From JAVDCA01 sp035293985 (lineage in GTDB: Bacteria; Pseudomonadota; Alphaproteobacteria; Rhizobiales; Xanthobacteraceae): a DNA stretch of 64,000 nt. A program made the translations under genes and the position numbers. The stretch covers positions 124,001 through 188,000 of the forward strand of contig DATGLS010000032.1 of NCBI GenBank assembly GCA_035293985.1, given 5' to 3'. This document shows positions 1 through 11,286 of this stretch, piece by piece. A model generated the notes under the pieces. The model had not been told where the DNA came from, ran no database searches, and worked only from the letters and a program-made list of their open reading frames with translations. Each line of letters starts with the position of its first letter. Within the stretch, counting starts at the first letter, position 1.

Positions 1-375
1 CCAGGCATTCTGCATGCGGCTGTTGAGGCCGAACGGCACCGCGGTGCCGAACGCGAAGGTCGGATCCTTGCCGACGTAATAGTAGGACGCCGTGTGGGCC
101 ATCTCGACGGTGCCGCTGCCGACGGCGTCGAGCGCCTGCACGCCGGGCACGATCTCGTTCGCGGCGAACACCTGGATCTGGAATTTGTTGTCGGTCGCCT
201 CGCCGACCGCCTTGGCAAAAATCTGGGCGGCGCCATAGAGCGCATCGAGCGATTTCGGCCAGCTCGCGGTCAGCCGCCACTTCGTTTCCGGCATCGATTG
301 CGCAATCGCTGGCCGCGCCATCGCGGCGGCGGCCGCGCCGAGACCAGCCGCGCGCAGGAATTGACGACGCTTCAT
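1..375 (-). CDS. TRAP transporter solute-binding protein, DctP type (C-terminus beyond window)
   Basis: This encodes the first 125 residues of a periplasmic ligand-binding protein that would deliver an organic acid to a tripartite ATP-independent (TRAP) permease. It opens with MKRRQFLRAAGLGAA, a twin-arginine-like signal peptide ending near AIA, followed by the family run KWRLTASWPKSLD and, later, ALDAVGSGTVEMAHT and YYYVGKDPTFAF. The start at 375 follows a strong GAGGAGG ribosome site. The product is closely related to the next gene, with the same signal peptide and the same motifs at the same spacing, so the pair looks like a tandem duplication. The permease genes are not in view. The gene continues past the left edge. 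Ligand unknown. Confidence 0.9.
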   Translation of the reverse strand, partial: MKRRQFLRAAGLGAAAAAMARPAIAQSMPETKWRLTASWPKSLDALYGAAQIFAKAVGEATDNKFQIQVFAANEIVPGVQALDAVGSGTVEMAHTASYYYVGKDPTFAFGTAVPFGLNSRMQNAW

Positions 376-604
376 GGAAATCCTCCTCGACGAGCGACCC
401 ATGTACATTGGCGCATGTCCTTGTCGGCGAACCGGTGCCACCCCCGATCAGGTCAGGGGCAAGCTTTTCGCCGGGACATGCCCGCCGACCGGTCGCCCGC
501 GGGACGGCAATGCGCGCAAGCTTAACGATCGATGTGGCAAAATGCGGCCTCGCGCGGCGCGCATCTTCGGCGCAATCGTGGCGCCGCGCCCATAAACCGG
601 GCGC

Positions 605-637
605 AAAAAAGCGAGGGGCCGACTTTCGCCGGCCCCC
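605..637 (-). terminator. Rho-independent terminator between the two TRAP binding-protein genes
   Basis: On the reverse strand a perfect 7-bp stem (GGGGCCG at 630-636 pairing with CGGCCCC at 615-621) closes an 8-base loop and is followed within four bases by six T residues (605-610). It lies about 30 bases beyond the stop of the upstream binding-protein gene. The two tandem copies therefore probably do not share one uninterrupted transcript. Confidence 0.8.
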
Positions 638-666
638 TGCCCCTTTCCGTCGCTGGCTGTCTGCGC

Positions 667-1758
<1,092 letters not shown>

Positions 1759-2190
1759 GCGGCTCTCCCCTCTGCGACCGGCGCGCGGCCGATCCGTGTG
1801 AATTCGCCCCCCGCCTCTTCGCCGCGGAGGTATAGGCAACCATGGCGTGGAATGCCCGCAAAATCCAGGGGGCGAAGGCCGGGGGCGGCATGATCCGGCG
1901 AAATCCCTTATGCGGCGCGCCCAATAGGTGCGGCGCATGTCAGCAACATTCCTGGCGAGAAGAGGTAGGCAGGTGAAGAGGCGCGGGCCGCGCGCCACGC
2001 CATCGCGCCAGGTCGGAAGATTCACCTTGCGCCGCGTCACCAAACATTAAGTATGGAAGCGAGTGGTGGCTGCCGATTCGGTCGATTCATTGCATCTTGT
2101 GCGGGCATATCCCGGCGAGCCGGACGCGGGTTCGCGGCTGCGGATACGCGTAAACGACGGCAAACGCGGTGCCAGCGCCAGGAGGATGTC
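1759..2190. other. Intergenic region between divergent genes
   Basis: About 430 bases separate the TRAP binding protein (reverse) from the receiver protein (forward). Only the two ribosome sites (GGGGAGAG for the reverse gene, AGGAGG for the forward gene) are clear. I see no convincing promoter hexamers, hairpin or small gene. Confidence 0.5.
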
Positions 2191-2589
2191 ATGGCACGCA
2201 TCCTCGTTGTCGATGACGACGTTCTGATCCGCCTGACGCTCAAGACCGTGCTCGAGAGCGCGGGCCACACCGTCGTGCTTGCGGAGTGCGGCCACCATGG
2301 CGCCGAGGCGATCGAGGCCTATGCGTTCGACCTCGCGATCGTCGACATTTTCATGCCCGGCATGAACGGGCTCGAGACCATCAAGGTGTTTCGCGAGAGC
2401 GCGCCGACCCTGCCGGTGATCGCGATCTCGGGGTACGTCTTCCGCGATGCCAGCGAGCCGGCGCCGGATTTCCTGCGCATGGCCGTCGACCTCGGCGCCG
2501 CCGCCTGCCTGCGCAAGCCGTTCACCGGCAAGCAGCTGCTCGACGCGATCGCAGACTGCAAAATCGCGCCCGTCAGCAAGGTCGCTTGA
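2191..2589 (+). CDS. Stand-alone response-regulator receiver protein
   Basis: A 132-residue single-domain receiver of the CheY/DivK kind. It shows the acidic pocket in MARILVVDDDVLIRL, the phospho-acceptor aspartate in AIVDIFMPGMNG, and the switch lysine in CLRKPF near the C-terminus. There is no output domain, so it would act through protein contacts or as a phosphorelay intermediate. The start at 2191 follows AGGAGG; the frame is open further upstream without family similarity. No kinase is adjacent, and the gene converges with the Mrp gene only 7 bases away. Cognate kinase unknown. Confidence 0.88.
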   Translation: MARILVVDDDVLIRLTLKTVLESAGHTVVLAECGHHGAEAIEAYAFDLAIVDIFMPGMNGLETIKVFRESAPTLPVIAISGYVFRDASEPAPDFLRMAVDLGAAACLRKPFTGKQLLDAIADCKIAPVSKVA

Positions 2590-2596
2590 AGCCGCC

Positions 2597-3736
2597 TCAC
2601 GCCTCGATGACGATCTTCGGTGCCGCGCGCGGGCCGGCGCCACCGCCCAGCGCCTCGCGCACCTTGGCGGCGATGCCGCGGAAGGCTTTCGCGTGCGGGC
2701 CATCCGGATCGGTCGCGACCACGGGGCGGCCGGCGTCCGAGGTCTCGCGGATGTCCATGTGCAGCGGCACCGCGCCGAGGAACGGCACGCCCTGGCGCTG
2801 CGCTTCGTGCTCGGCGCCGCCGTGGCCGAAGATGTCGGAGCGCTCGCCGCATTTCGGGCAGACGAAGTAGCTCATGTTCTCGACCAGGCCGAGCACCGGC
2901 ACGTTGACGCGGTTGAACATCGCGATGCCGCGCCGCGCGTCGATCAGGGCGAGGTCCTGCGGCGTGGACACGATCACGGCACCCTTGAGCGGAACCTGCT
3001 GCGCCATGGTGAGCTGGGCGTCGCCGGTGCCGGGCGGCATGTCGACCACCATGACGTCGAGCGTGTCCCATTCGACCTCGCGCAGCATCTGCGTGAGCGC
3101 CGAGATCACCATCGGGCCGCGCCAGATCATCGGCGTCTCTTCCTCGACCAGGAAGCCGATCGACATCACCTTGAGGCCGTAGCCGTCCATCGGCTTGAGC
3201 CGGTTGCCGCCGATGAGCTCGGGCTTGCCGCGCAGGCCGAGCAGCTTGGGCACCGACGGCCCGTAGATGTCGGCGTCGAGCATGCCGACCTTGAGCCCGA
3301 GATCGCGCAGCCCGAGCGCGAGATTGACCGCGGTGGTGGACTTGCCCACCCCGCCCTTGCCGGATGCGACCGCGATGATGGCGCCGACGCCCGGCACCGC
3401 CGGCTGGCGCTCGCCCGCGTGCGCGGCCGGCCGGCCGTGGCCGGCGTGGGGCGATGGTTGCGGCCGCTGCGGCGCTGCGCCGCGCGCGCCGGTGCGCTCG
3501 CCGGTGAGCGCGACCATCGCGGAGACGACGCCCGGGATCGCCTTGACCGCCGTTTCGGCTGCTTTGCGCACCGGCTCCCAGGCCTGAACCACCGCGGCGT
3601 CGACCGTGATCGAGAAGAACACCTTGCCGTCGGAGACGACGATATCCGACAGCTTGCCGCTCTTCGGCAGCGGCGTCCCCTCCGGGCTTTTCACCGTCTC
3701 GAGGCCCGCGAGAACGGCTTCCTTAGTCGCAGTCAT
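2597..3736 (-). CDS. Mrp/ApbC family iron-sulfur cluster carrier ATPase
   Basis: A 379-residue cytoplasmic P-loop protein thought to bind and deliver Fe-S clusters. Residues 1-80 form an MIP18/DUF59 domain; a Pro/His-rich linker follows. The deviant Walker A ASGKGGVGKSTT is at 124-135, and the DMPPGTGD switch and the CPKC metal-binding pair in YFVCPKCGERSDIFG come later. This is the usual two-domain arrangement of alphaproteobacterial Mrp. The gene is single and converges with the receiver gene. Family assignment is secure; client proteins are not known. Confidence 0.93.
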   Translation of the reverse strand: MTATKEAVLAGLETVKSPEGTPLPKSGKLSDIVVSDGKVFFSITVDAAVVQAWEPVRKAAETAVKAIPGVVSAMVALTGERTGARGAAPQRPQPSPHAGHGRPAAHAGERQPAVPGVGAIIAVASGKGGVGKSTTAVNLALGLRDLGLKVGMLDADIYGPSVPKLLGLRGKPELIGGNRLKPMDGYGLKVMSIGFLVEEETPMIWRGPMVISALTQMLREVEWDTLDVMVVDMPPGTGDAQLTMAQQVPLKGAVIVSTPQDLALIDARRGIAMFNRVNVPVLGLVENMSYFVCPKCGERSDIFGHGGAEHEAQRQGVPFLGAVPLHMDIRETSDAGRPVVATDPDGPHAKAFRGIAAKVREALGGGAGPRAAPKIVIEA

Positions 3737-3880
3737 GACATTCGCTCCACAGCTGCCCTCAACATAGGCGGAGGATGATGGGGGTCAACGTCGGGAATTG
3801 CCGGTTGACGAGGCCGCCCCGCCGTCGCAATGAGCGGGGTCGATTTTGCCGCGGCAAACGTTTCCGTGAAGGAGGTCAGG

Positions 3881-4750
3881 ATGGCGAAGGTTGCATTTCT
3901 CGGGCTCGGCGTGATGGGTTTTCCGATGGCCGGCCACCTCAAGCAGAAGGGCGGGCACGACGTCACGGTCTACAACCGCACCGCCGCCAAGGCCGAGCAG
4001 TGGGTCGCCAAGTACGGCGGCAAGAGCGCCAAGACGCCGAAGGACGCCGCGGCGGGCCAGGACTTCGTCATGGCCTGCGTCGGCAACGACCACGACCTGT
4101 GCGAGGTCATGCTGGGCGATAACGGCGCCTTCCACGGGATCGGCAAGGGCGCCGTGATGGTCGACCACACCACGGCGTCGGCCGAGATCGCGCGCGAGCT
4201 CCATGCCGAGGCGAAGAAGCGCGGCTTCGACTTCGTCGACGCGCCGGTGTCGGGCGGCCAGGCGGGCGCCGAGAACGGCGTGCTGACGGTGATGTGCGGC
4301 GGCGATGCGGCGCCGTTCGAGCGTGCCGAGAAGGTGATCGCGGCCTATGCGCGCGCCTGCAATCTGCTCGGCGCATCCGGCTCGGGCCAGCTCGCCAAGA
4401 TGGTCAACCAGATCTGCATCGCCGGCCTCGTGCAGGGTCTCGCCGAGGGCCTGCACTTCGCCAAGAAGGCGAACCTCGACATCGAGAAGCTGATCGCCAC
4501 CATCTCCAAGGGCGCGGCGCAGAGCTGGCAGATGGAGAACCGCTACAAGACGATGGTGGCGGGCAAGTTCGACTTCGGCTTCGCAGTCGACTGGATGCGC
4601 AAGGATCTCGGCATCTGCCTCGGCGAGGCGCGCCGCAATGGCGCCCACCTGCCGACCATCGCGCTCATCGACCAGTTCTATTCGGAAGTGCAGAAGATGG
4701 GCGGCAAGCGCTGGGACACGTCGAGCCTGATCGCGCTGTTGGAGCGCTGA
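3881..4750 (+). CDS. NAD(P)-dependent 3-hydroxyisobutyrate dehydrogenase family oxidoreductase
   Basis: A 289-residue beta-hydroxyacid dehydrogenase. The N-terminus AKVAFLGLGVMGFPMAGHL is the nucleotide-binding fold with GxGxxG, DAPVSGGQAGAENG is the substrate-binding signature, and GSGQLAKMVNQ carries the catalytic lysine. Likely substrates are 3-hydroxyisobutyrate, tartronate semialdehyde or succinic semialdehyde; sequence alone does not choose. The start at 3881 follows GGAGGTCAGG, and the open frame upstream to 3830 lacks family similarity. Transcribed alone. Confidence 0.9.
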   Translation: MAKVAFLGLGVMGFPMAGHLKQKGGHDVTVYNRTAAKAEQWVAKYGGKSAKTPKDAAAGQDFVMACVGNDHDLCEVMLGDNGAFHGIGKGAVMVDHTTASAEIARELHAEAKKRGFDFVDAPVSGGQAGAENGVLTVMCGGDAAPFERAEKVIAAYARACNLLGASGSGQLAKMVNQICIAGLVQGLAEGLHFAKKANLDIEKLIATISKGAAQSWQMENRYKTMVAGKFDFGFAVDWMRKDLGICLGEARRNGAHLPTIALIDQFYSEVQKMGGKRWDTSSLIALLER

Positions 4751-4781
4751 GGTTGAGCGCGCGGCGCTGAAGCATAATGCA

Positions 4782-4862
4782 CGTCATGCCCGGCGAATGC
4801 CGAGCATCCGCGTCTTTGCCGCGAGCAACCCGTGGGTGGCCGGGACAAGCCCGCCATGACGG
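4782..4862. repeat. Dispersed palindromic repeat (CGTCATGCCCGGC type)
   Basis: The left end reads CGTCATGCCCGGCGAATGCC (4782-4801) and the right end GGGACAAGCCCGCCATGACG (4842-4861). The ends are imperfect reverse complements, with CGTCATG facing CATGACG, around a core containing GCATCCGCGTCTTT. Elements of this form are widely scattered between genes of Bradyrhizobium-like genomes (family knowledge). It lies between the convergent oxidoreductase and caspase-fold genes, where it could also act as a transcript end. Confidence 0.7.
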
Positions 4863-4871
4863 CATGGAGCC

Positions 4872-6812
4872 TTAACGTCGGCAGCCGCGGCCCTTGCACG
4901 GCGGCGGTCCTTTGGGCTGCGGCCGCGGGTGCTGCATGTTCTGCACGCGCTGCTGGAATTGCGGGCGGAACTGCGGCCGGAATGGCTGATTGCTCGGTCG
5001 GAAATTCGGCTGGCCCTGAATCTGATTGGCGTGATTGGGGCCGGGCTCGTGGAAGCGCTGCTCATTGAAGCGCGATCCATTGTTGTTCGAGCCGGGCACG
5101 TTCACGACGTTCTGGCGCGGGAAGCTCGGCCCGAAATGCGTGTTCGCGCGGTCGACGCCGTTCGGCCCATTGAAGCGGGTATTGATGCCCGGGTTGAGTC
5201 CCGGCACGCGCTGGTTCGGCGCAAACCGGTTGGCGTGCTCGAACCTGCCGGGACGCGAGAACACGATCGGCCGCACGATCGACATGCCCGGCGGTCGCCG
5301 CATCTGCAGCATCGGCAGCGCGATACGGACGGTCGGCGGCGGCGCCATGATGCGCGGCGCGATCACGGTATCGATCGGGCGCAGGCGCGGATGCGCCTGC
5401 AGCCGCACCGCGAGGTCCACATAGGCGCCGCCCGGATAGCGGGTCGCATAGGCCGCATAGGCAGCCGGCGTGTTCACGACCGTCGCGTAGCGCCACGCGA
5501 TCGCATCGACACGCAGCGCGAGCGTGGTGCGCACCCAGCCGGCGCGCGGATCGTTGGGATAGAGGACGAGGAACTCCTCGTATTCGGGCACCGTGTCGTC
5601 CTCGACGATCATGTCGTAGGCATCGTCAGGCGACAGGCCCTGCATCGCCGAGACCGGCGTCGCGGGCGGCGGCCCCGGCGGGTAATCGGCCGGCGGGGCG
5701 CCATAATACGGTCCGGGGCCGTAATCAGGCTGCGGTCCATAGTTCGGCGGCGCGCCGGCATAGTTCGTCGGCGCTGGATAGTAAGGCGGCGCATAGTTGG
5801 GTTGCGGCCCGGATGCGTAACTCGGCGGCGGGGTGTAGCGCGGCTGCGGGCCGGACGCGTAGCTCGGCGGCGGAGCGCTGTTGTTGTCCTGCGGCACCGT
5901 CGCGGCCGCGACCTGCGGGGCAGGCGCCGGCGGGCTCGGTGCCTGCGGAGCCTGCGGGGTGGCTGGCGTCGTGACCGGGCGCGTCAATTGCGCCGTCTTG
6001 GGTGTTGTGCTTGGCGTCGGCGCAGCGGTCGCGACGGCGACGGCCGGCGCCACCTCGTTGGCGGGCTGGAACCAGAAGTTGGCGGTGAGCGAGGAGCTTT
6101 CCCACGGCGTCTGCTGACCGTTGGTCGCCTGGTTCACCTTGAGGCGCACCTGTTTGAACAGCTGCTCGATCTGCAGGTGCGGCTCCTTGGAGACCTCGAT
6201 GAAGGCGGCCGTGTACGGGCTGTGCCCGCCCGCCCCGTCGGTCGCCTCGGTGCCGGGCGCTGTCGAGTAGGCGACGATCGAGCCGCTCGGCGCATCGACG
6301 ATCGCAAGCCCGCGCGTCTGCTTGGAGGTCGCGAATGGATTGTTGCGGCAGGCGTCGAGGATGACGATGCGCATCTTGCTCGGCACCGACGCGAGCGCGT
6401 TCATCACGTCAGCGAGCCGCACGGCGGCGATCGCGATATCGGACTCGCGCTCGATCTTCGCATCGACCGGGATCAGGAAGTTCTCGCCGTCGACCTGAAC
6501 GCCGTGGCCCGCGTAATAGACGAGCGCGACCGTATCGGGTCCTTTCTTGGCGATCTTGGTCGCGAAATTCTGGATCGCGTGCCGCATGTCGGGCTGGGTG
6601 ACGTCGAGCGCGAGCGTCACGTCGAAGCCGGCGGTCTTGAGGTCGTCGGCGACCGCCTTCGCGTCGTTATCCGGATTGGGCAGCTTGTTGACGTTGACGT
6701 AGTTCGAATTGCCGATGACCAACGCAAGGCGCGTCTCGGCGCGCGCAGTCCCGGTGAGGCACGCGGCCGCCACCGTCGCGAAAACGACTACTCTTCGCCA
6801 ACCACCCGCCAT
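4872..6812 (-). CDS. Secreted caspase-fold (peptidase C14-like) protein with low-complexity tail
   Basis: A 646-residue protein. A signal peptide (residues 1-25, ending ARAE) precedes a caspase/metacaspase domain: ALVIGNSNY, the catalytic histidine in VYYAGHGVQ (about H103) and the catalytic cysteine in ILDACRNNPF (about C155). After about residue 270 comes a Pro/Tyr-rich region with a near-perfect 14-residue repeat (PPPSYASGPQPRYT, then PPPSYASGPQPNYA). A short conserved segment around YEEFLVLYPNDPRAGWV follows, then an Asn/Arg/Phe/Gln-rich end. The start at 6812 is preferred over a frame opening at 6869 because it begins the signal peptide behind GGGGAG. Function unknown; protease activity in the periplasm is inferred. 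Confidence 0.88.
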   Translation of the reverse strand: MAGGWRRVVVFATVAAACLTGTARAETRLALVIGNSNYVNVNKLPNPDNDAKAVADDLKTAGFDVTLALDVTQPDMRHAIQNFATKIAKKGPDTVALVYYAGHGVQVDGENFLIPVDAKIERESDIAIAAVRLADVMNALASVPSKMRIVILDACRNNPFATSKQTRGLAIVDAPSGSIVAYSTAPGTEATDGAGGHSPYTAAFIEVSKEPHLQIEQLFKQVRLKVNQATNGQQTPWESSSLTANFWFQPANEVAPAVAVATAAPTPSTTPKTAQLTRPVTTPATPQAPQAPSPPAPAPQVAAATVPQDNNSAPPPSYASGPQPRYTPPPSYASGPQPNYAPPYYPAPTNYAGAPPNYGPQPDYGPGPYYGAPPADYPPGPPPATPVSAMQGLSPDDAYDMIVEDDTVPEYEEFLVLYPNDPRAGWVRTTLALRVDAIAWRYATVVNTPAAYAAYATRYPGGAYVDLAVRLQAHPRLRPIDTVIAPRIMAPPPTVRIALPMLQMRRPPGMSIVRPIVFSRPGRFEHANRFAPNQRVPGLNPGINTRFNGPNGVDRANTHFGPSFPRQNVVNVPGSNNNGSRFNEQRFHEPGPNHANQIQGQPNFRPSNQPFRPQFRPQFQQRVQNMQHPRPQPKGPPPCKGRGCRR

Positions 6813-6947
6813 CAGGCTCCCCGTGGCGGCCACGCGCCCAGCCGCAGCGGAATACTGCCACACATTCAAGCGATTTTACGACGCAATTCGCACCGAATCC
6901 GGGCTGGGTTAAGCAAACCGGATGGCGGGCGGTCGCTGCTCTCGAAT

Positions 6948-7568
6948 CTACCGCTCTTTCGCGACGCTTGGACGAGCCGAAACTTCCGCATGCCAACGCC
7001 GCAAGTTGGCGAGCCCGTCGGGCACCACGAGCTTCGCGGGCTTCATGAAATCGACGGCGATGACGCCCGTGATGTCGGCAACCGAAAAGCGTGAGCCGGC
7101 GATGTAGGCTCGGGTGCTCAGCTCACCGTCGAGGAACGCCAGGAAATCCAGGACGCGCGGCTTGTTCGCCTCGCCCCAGGCGGCCACTTGCGGCACCTCG
7201 AGCGGCGCCATCGCGGGGTGCAGATGGCGAAACACGTTGGAGACGATATTGAGGAGGTGAAACTCGACCCGGCGCTGCCACATTTCTATCAGCGCCTGCT
7301 CCAGCGCCCCCTCGCCGAATAGCGGCGGCTGTGGCTGCAGCGCCTCGATGTAGCGGCAGATGGCGATCGATTCGGCGATCGCGGTGCCGTCGTCGAGCAC
7401 GAGCGCGGGCAGCCGCTGCATCGGATTGATGGCGCTGTAGCCGGGCGCCTTGTGCGCCTGCGCGCCGAGGTCGACCGGCTCGGTCGGCAGGCTCACGCCC
7501 TTCTCGGCGAGAAAGATGCGCACGCGGCGCGGGTTCGGCGCACGGCCGGCATCGACGTAGAGTTTCAT
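6948..7568 (-). CDS. Glutathione S-transferase family protein
   Basis: A 206-residue cytosolic GST. The N-terminal thioredoxin-like half begins KLYVDAGRAPNPRRVRIFL and contains NPMQRLPALVLDDG with the cis-proline, then AIAESIAICRYIE, where Glu-Ser contacts the glutathione gamma-glutamyl group. The C-terminal helical half has SRFSVADITGVIAVDF, the N-capping/hydrophobic-staple motif of GSTs. The start at 7568 follows GGAGATG; the frame remains open to 7685 without GST similarity. It is divergent from the histidine kinase at 7751. Detoxification or isomerase role; substrate unknown. Confidence 0.9.
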   Translation of the reverse strand: MKLYVDAGRAPNPRRVRIFLAEKGVSLPTEPVDLGAQAHKAPGYSAINPMQRLPALVLDDGTAIAESIAICRYIEALQPQPPLFGEGALEQALIEMWQRRVEFHLLNIVSNVFRHLHPAMAPLEVPQVAAWGEANKPRVLDFLAFLDGELSTRAYIAGSRFSVADITGVIAVDFMKPAKLVVPDGLANLRRWHAEVSARPSVAKER

Positions 7569-7750
7569 GACGACATCTCCCCGCCTGCACAAAGCGGGCC
7601 GGCCAACCCCAACCTGATGCCGCAACCCGAGCCGCGAGCGTAGCATCCGGCGGGCCGGGCGGCAGTAACGATCGATTAACCTCAATTTTTCCTGGAGGCT
7701 AAGCGCACCCTTAAGAAATTTACGGCAAGTTCGCGTGTTGAAAGACGGGT

Positions 7751-9352
<1,602 letters not shown>

Positions 9353-9413
9353 CGGTTGCGTTCGGCGCGCCAACCCCTATGTTTCTGCCGATTCACGCAG
9401 TCGGCGCCGCCCG

Positions 9414-9593
9414 GTGATCGAAAGCCCCTGTAATCGCGTCTGCACGCTCGATCCGGACACGGACCTGTGTCTGGGCTGCGGCCGCAGCCTCGCCGAGATC
9501 ATGGCGTGGACGCGGATGTCGGATGCGGAACGTGCGCAAGTCATGGCGGACTGCGGGCGAAGGATGCAGGCGCGGCGACGGCCCGCTGGTTGA
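9414..9593 (+). CDS. DUF1289 small cysteine-rich protein
   Basis: A 59-residue protein starting at GTG 9414, beginning MIESPCNRVCTLDPDTDLC and continuing LGCGRSLAEIMAWTRM. The four cysteines in the order C-x3-C-x8-C-x2-C, followed by the W-x3-S/T segment, are the signature of DUF1289 proteins, presumed to bind iron-sulfur or zinc. It sits between the histidine kinase (61-base gap) and the aspartic protease (18-base gap), an order conserved in related bacteria. Function is not established. Confidence 0.85.
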   Translation: MIESPCNRVCTLDPDTDLCLGCGRSLAEIMAWTRMSDAERAQVMADCGRRMQARRRPAG

Positions 9594-9611
9594 ACGAACG
9601 AGACTCCCTCG

Positions 9612-10310
9612 GTGCAGCGACTGTTTCCCTGGATCATTCTCGCGCTGGCACTTGCACTGATCGTGCTGCTCGCGCGCCACAGCGAGGGGCTGACCGGCCC
9701 GATCTCGGCGGGCGATATGGCCTCGCTCGCCTACAAGGTCGCGCTCGTGGTCATCGTCAGCGGCTCGGTGCTGGCGATCTTCCGGCACAACTTCTCCCAG
9801 GCGCTCACCTCGGCGCTGATCTGGGTGGTCTTCGCCTTCGTGCTGGTGCTGCTCTACACCTATCGCTTCCAGATCCACGATGTCGGCGAGCATGTGCTCG
9901 CCGAGCTCGTGCCCGGCCACGCGATCACGCACGGGCACACGGTCGAGCTCGCGCGCACCAATACGGGCGAGTTCCGCATCGGTGCCGAAATCAACGGCGC
10001 GCGTGTCGCCATGGTGCTCGACACCGGCGCGAGCTCGGTGGTGCTCACCCACGAGGCCGCGCGCGAGGCCGGGCTGCCGACCGAGTTCATCAGGTATTCG
10101 GTGAGCGTCGAGACCGCCAACGGCCACACGCTGGCGGCGCCGGTGACGCTCGACCGCATCGCCGTCGGCGGCATCGTCGAGCACCAGGTGGCGGCGCTGG
10201 TCGCCCAGCCGGGCCAGCTCAAGGTGAGCCTGCTCGGCATGAGCTTCCTCAACCGCCTGCGCAGCTTCCAGGTGGAAGGCGGCACGGTGCGGATGCAGGG
10301 GAATCAGTGA
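9612..10310 (+). CDS. Membrane-anchored clan-AA retropepsin-like aspartic protease (TIGR02281-type)
   Basis: A 232-residue protein. Three N-terminal membrane segments (about 5-22, 41-57 and 66-84) are followed by a periplasmic retropepsin-fold domain with the active-site motif VLDTGASSVVLT (D137) and the flap-proximal GGIVEHQVAALVAQPG. The closing LLGMSFLNRLRSFQVEGG is also typical. One catalytic Asp per chain implies a dimer. The start is GTG at 9612, the family-typical N-terminus. It follows DUF1289 by 18 bases and is probably co-transcribed. Substrate unknown. Confidence 0.88.
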   Translation: MQRLFPWIILALALALIVLLARHSEGLTGPISAGDMASLAYKVALVVIVSGSVLAIFRHNFSQALTSALIWVVFAFVLVLLYTYRFQIHDVGEHVLAELVPGHAITHGHTVELARTNTGEFRIGAEINGARVAMVLDTGASSVVLTHEAAREAGLPTEFIRYSVSVETANGHTLAAPVTLDRIAVGGIVEHQVAALVAQPGQLKVSLLGMSFLNRLRSFQVEGGTVRMQGNQ

Positions 10311-10318
10311 GGGACAGG

Positions 10319-10400
10319 CGAATAGCCAATGGCGAGTAGTGACTGGAGAATGACGAACAGGAATTCTACTCGCTATTCGCTAGTCGCTATTCGCTATTGG
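10319..10400. repeat. Heptamer-repeat cassette (CTATTCG units, inverted halves)
   Basis: The right half (10366-10400) is five contiguous 7-bp units: CTACTCG, CTATTCG, CTAGTCG, CTATTCG, CTATTGG. The left half (10319-10339) is three units in the opposite sense: CGAATAG, CCAATGG, CGAGTAG. The halves can pair as a long imperfect stem around a 26-base centre. It lies between the convergent protease and TauE genes, where it could end both transcripts. A diverged fragment (GAATAGCGACTGAATAGC) occurs at about 24130. Confidence 0.75.
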
Positions 10401-10407
10401 CCACGCA

Positions 10408-11259
10408 CTAACCTCCCTGTTCGCCCCCGACCCCGAGCAGCGTCGCCACGAACCGTGCGCTCGCGAGCAGCAGGAAAATCGCAAAGCTGACCTCCATCGT
10501 GCGGCGCGACAGCGCGTGCGCGAGCCGCGCGCCGTAGGGCGCGACCAGGGTCGACACCGGGGCCATCACGACGACGCCGATGAGCGAGACGAAGCCGATC
10601 GAGAACGGCGGCATCTGCGACTGTTGCGGCCAGCCGGCGATCATGTAGCCGATGGTGCCGGCGATCGCGATCGGCACGCCGAGCGCCGACGAGGTCCCGA
10701 CCGCCTGGTGCATCGTGCGGCCGTAGAGCGTCTGGATCGCATTGGAGACCGAGCCGCCGCTGATGCCCATCAGCGAGGACGCGAGGCCGACGATCAGGCC
10801 GAAGCTCGACATCGCCGGCTGGCCGGGAAAATCATCGGCGATCCGCCCGCCGTCGCGGCCGAACAGGAGCTTGAACGCGATCGCGCACGCGATCACCACG
10901 AAGGCGATGCGAAACACCGCGGCCGGCGCGAAAGCCGCGAGCACCGACCCGATCGCGATGCCGGCGAGCGCCGGCAGCACCCACAACTTGACGACGTCGA
11001 GGTCGACCGCCCCCTTGGCGCGGTGCGCCCGATACGAGCGAATGGCGGTCGGCACGATGATGGCGAGCGAGGTGCCGACGCATAATTTTATGCGCACCGC
11101 GTCCGGCACGCCGATGACGCGAAAGATTTCGTTGAGCACCGGCACGATGACGGCGCCGCCGCCGATGCCGAACAGACCGGCCATCAGGCCGGTCACGATC
11201 CCGCCCCCGATCACGCCGCCGAGCAGCAGCGCGATCTCGCTCATCGGCACCCCGAACAT
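10408..11259 (-). CDS. TauE/SafE family membrane permease
   Basis: A 283-residue, very hydrophobic protein with about eight membrane segments. The family hallmark is the duplicated glycine-rich loop: LMAGLFGIGGGAVIVPVLN near the N-terminus and GLASSLMGISGGSVSNAIQ in the second half. Members export or import sulfite, sulfoacetate or other organosulfur and organic anions. Transcribed last after a PLP dehydratase and DusA with short gaps (27 bases to DusA), which may be an operon. Start at 11259, with an alternative ATG at 11244. Substrate unknown. Confidence 0.88.
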   Translation of the reverse strand: MFGVPMSEIALLLGGVIGGGIVTGLMAGLFGIGGGAVIVPVLNEIFRVIGVPDAVRIKLCVGTSLAIIVPTAIRSYRAHRAKGAVDLDVVKLWVLPALAGIAIGSVLAAFAPAAVFRIAFVVIACAIAFKLLFGRDGGRIADDFPGQPAMSSFGLIVGLASSLMGISGGSVSNAIQTLYGRTMHQAVGTSSALGVPIAIAGTIGYMIAGWPQQSQMPPFSIGFVSLIGVVVMAPVSTLVAPYGARLAHALSRRTMEVSFAIFLLLASARFVATLLGVGGEQGG

Positions 11260-11286
11260 CTCGTCGCGGTCCTTGTTGCGGCAGCG

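Noticed and set aside
4929..7094. A 721-codon forward open frame antisense to the caspase-fold gene
   Set aside because: Arg/Ala-rich shadow; the reverse strand has a signal peptide and the His/Cys dyad.
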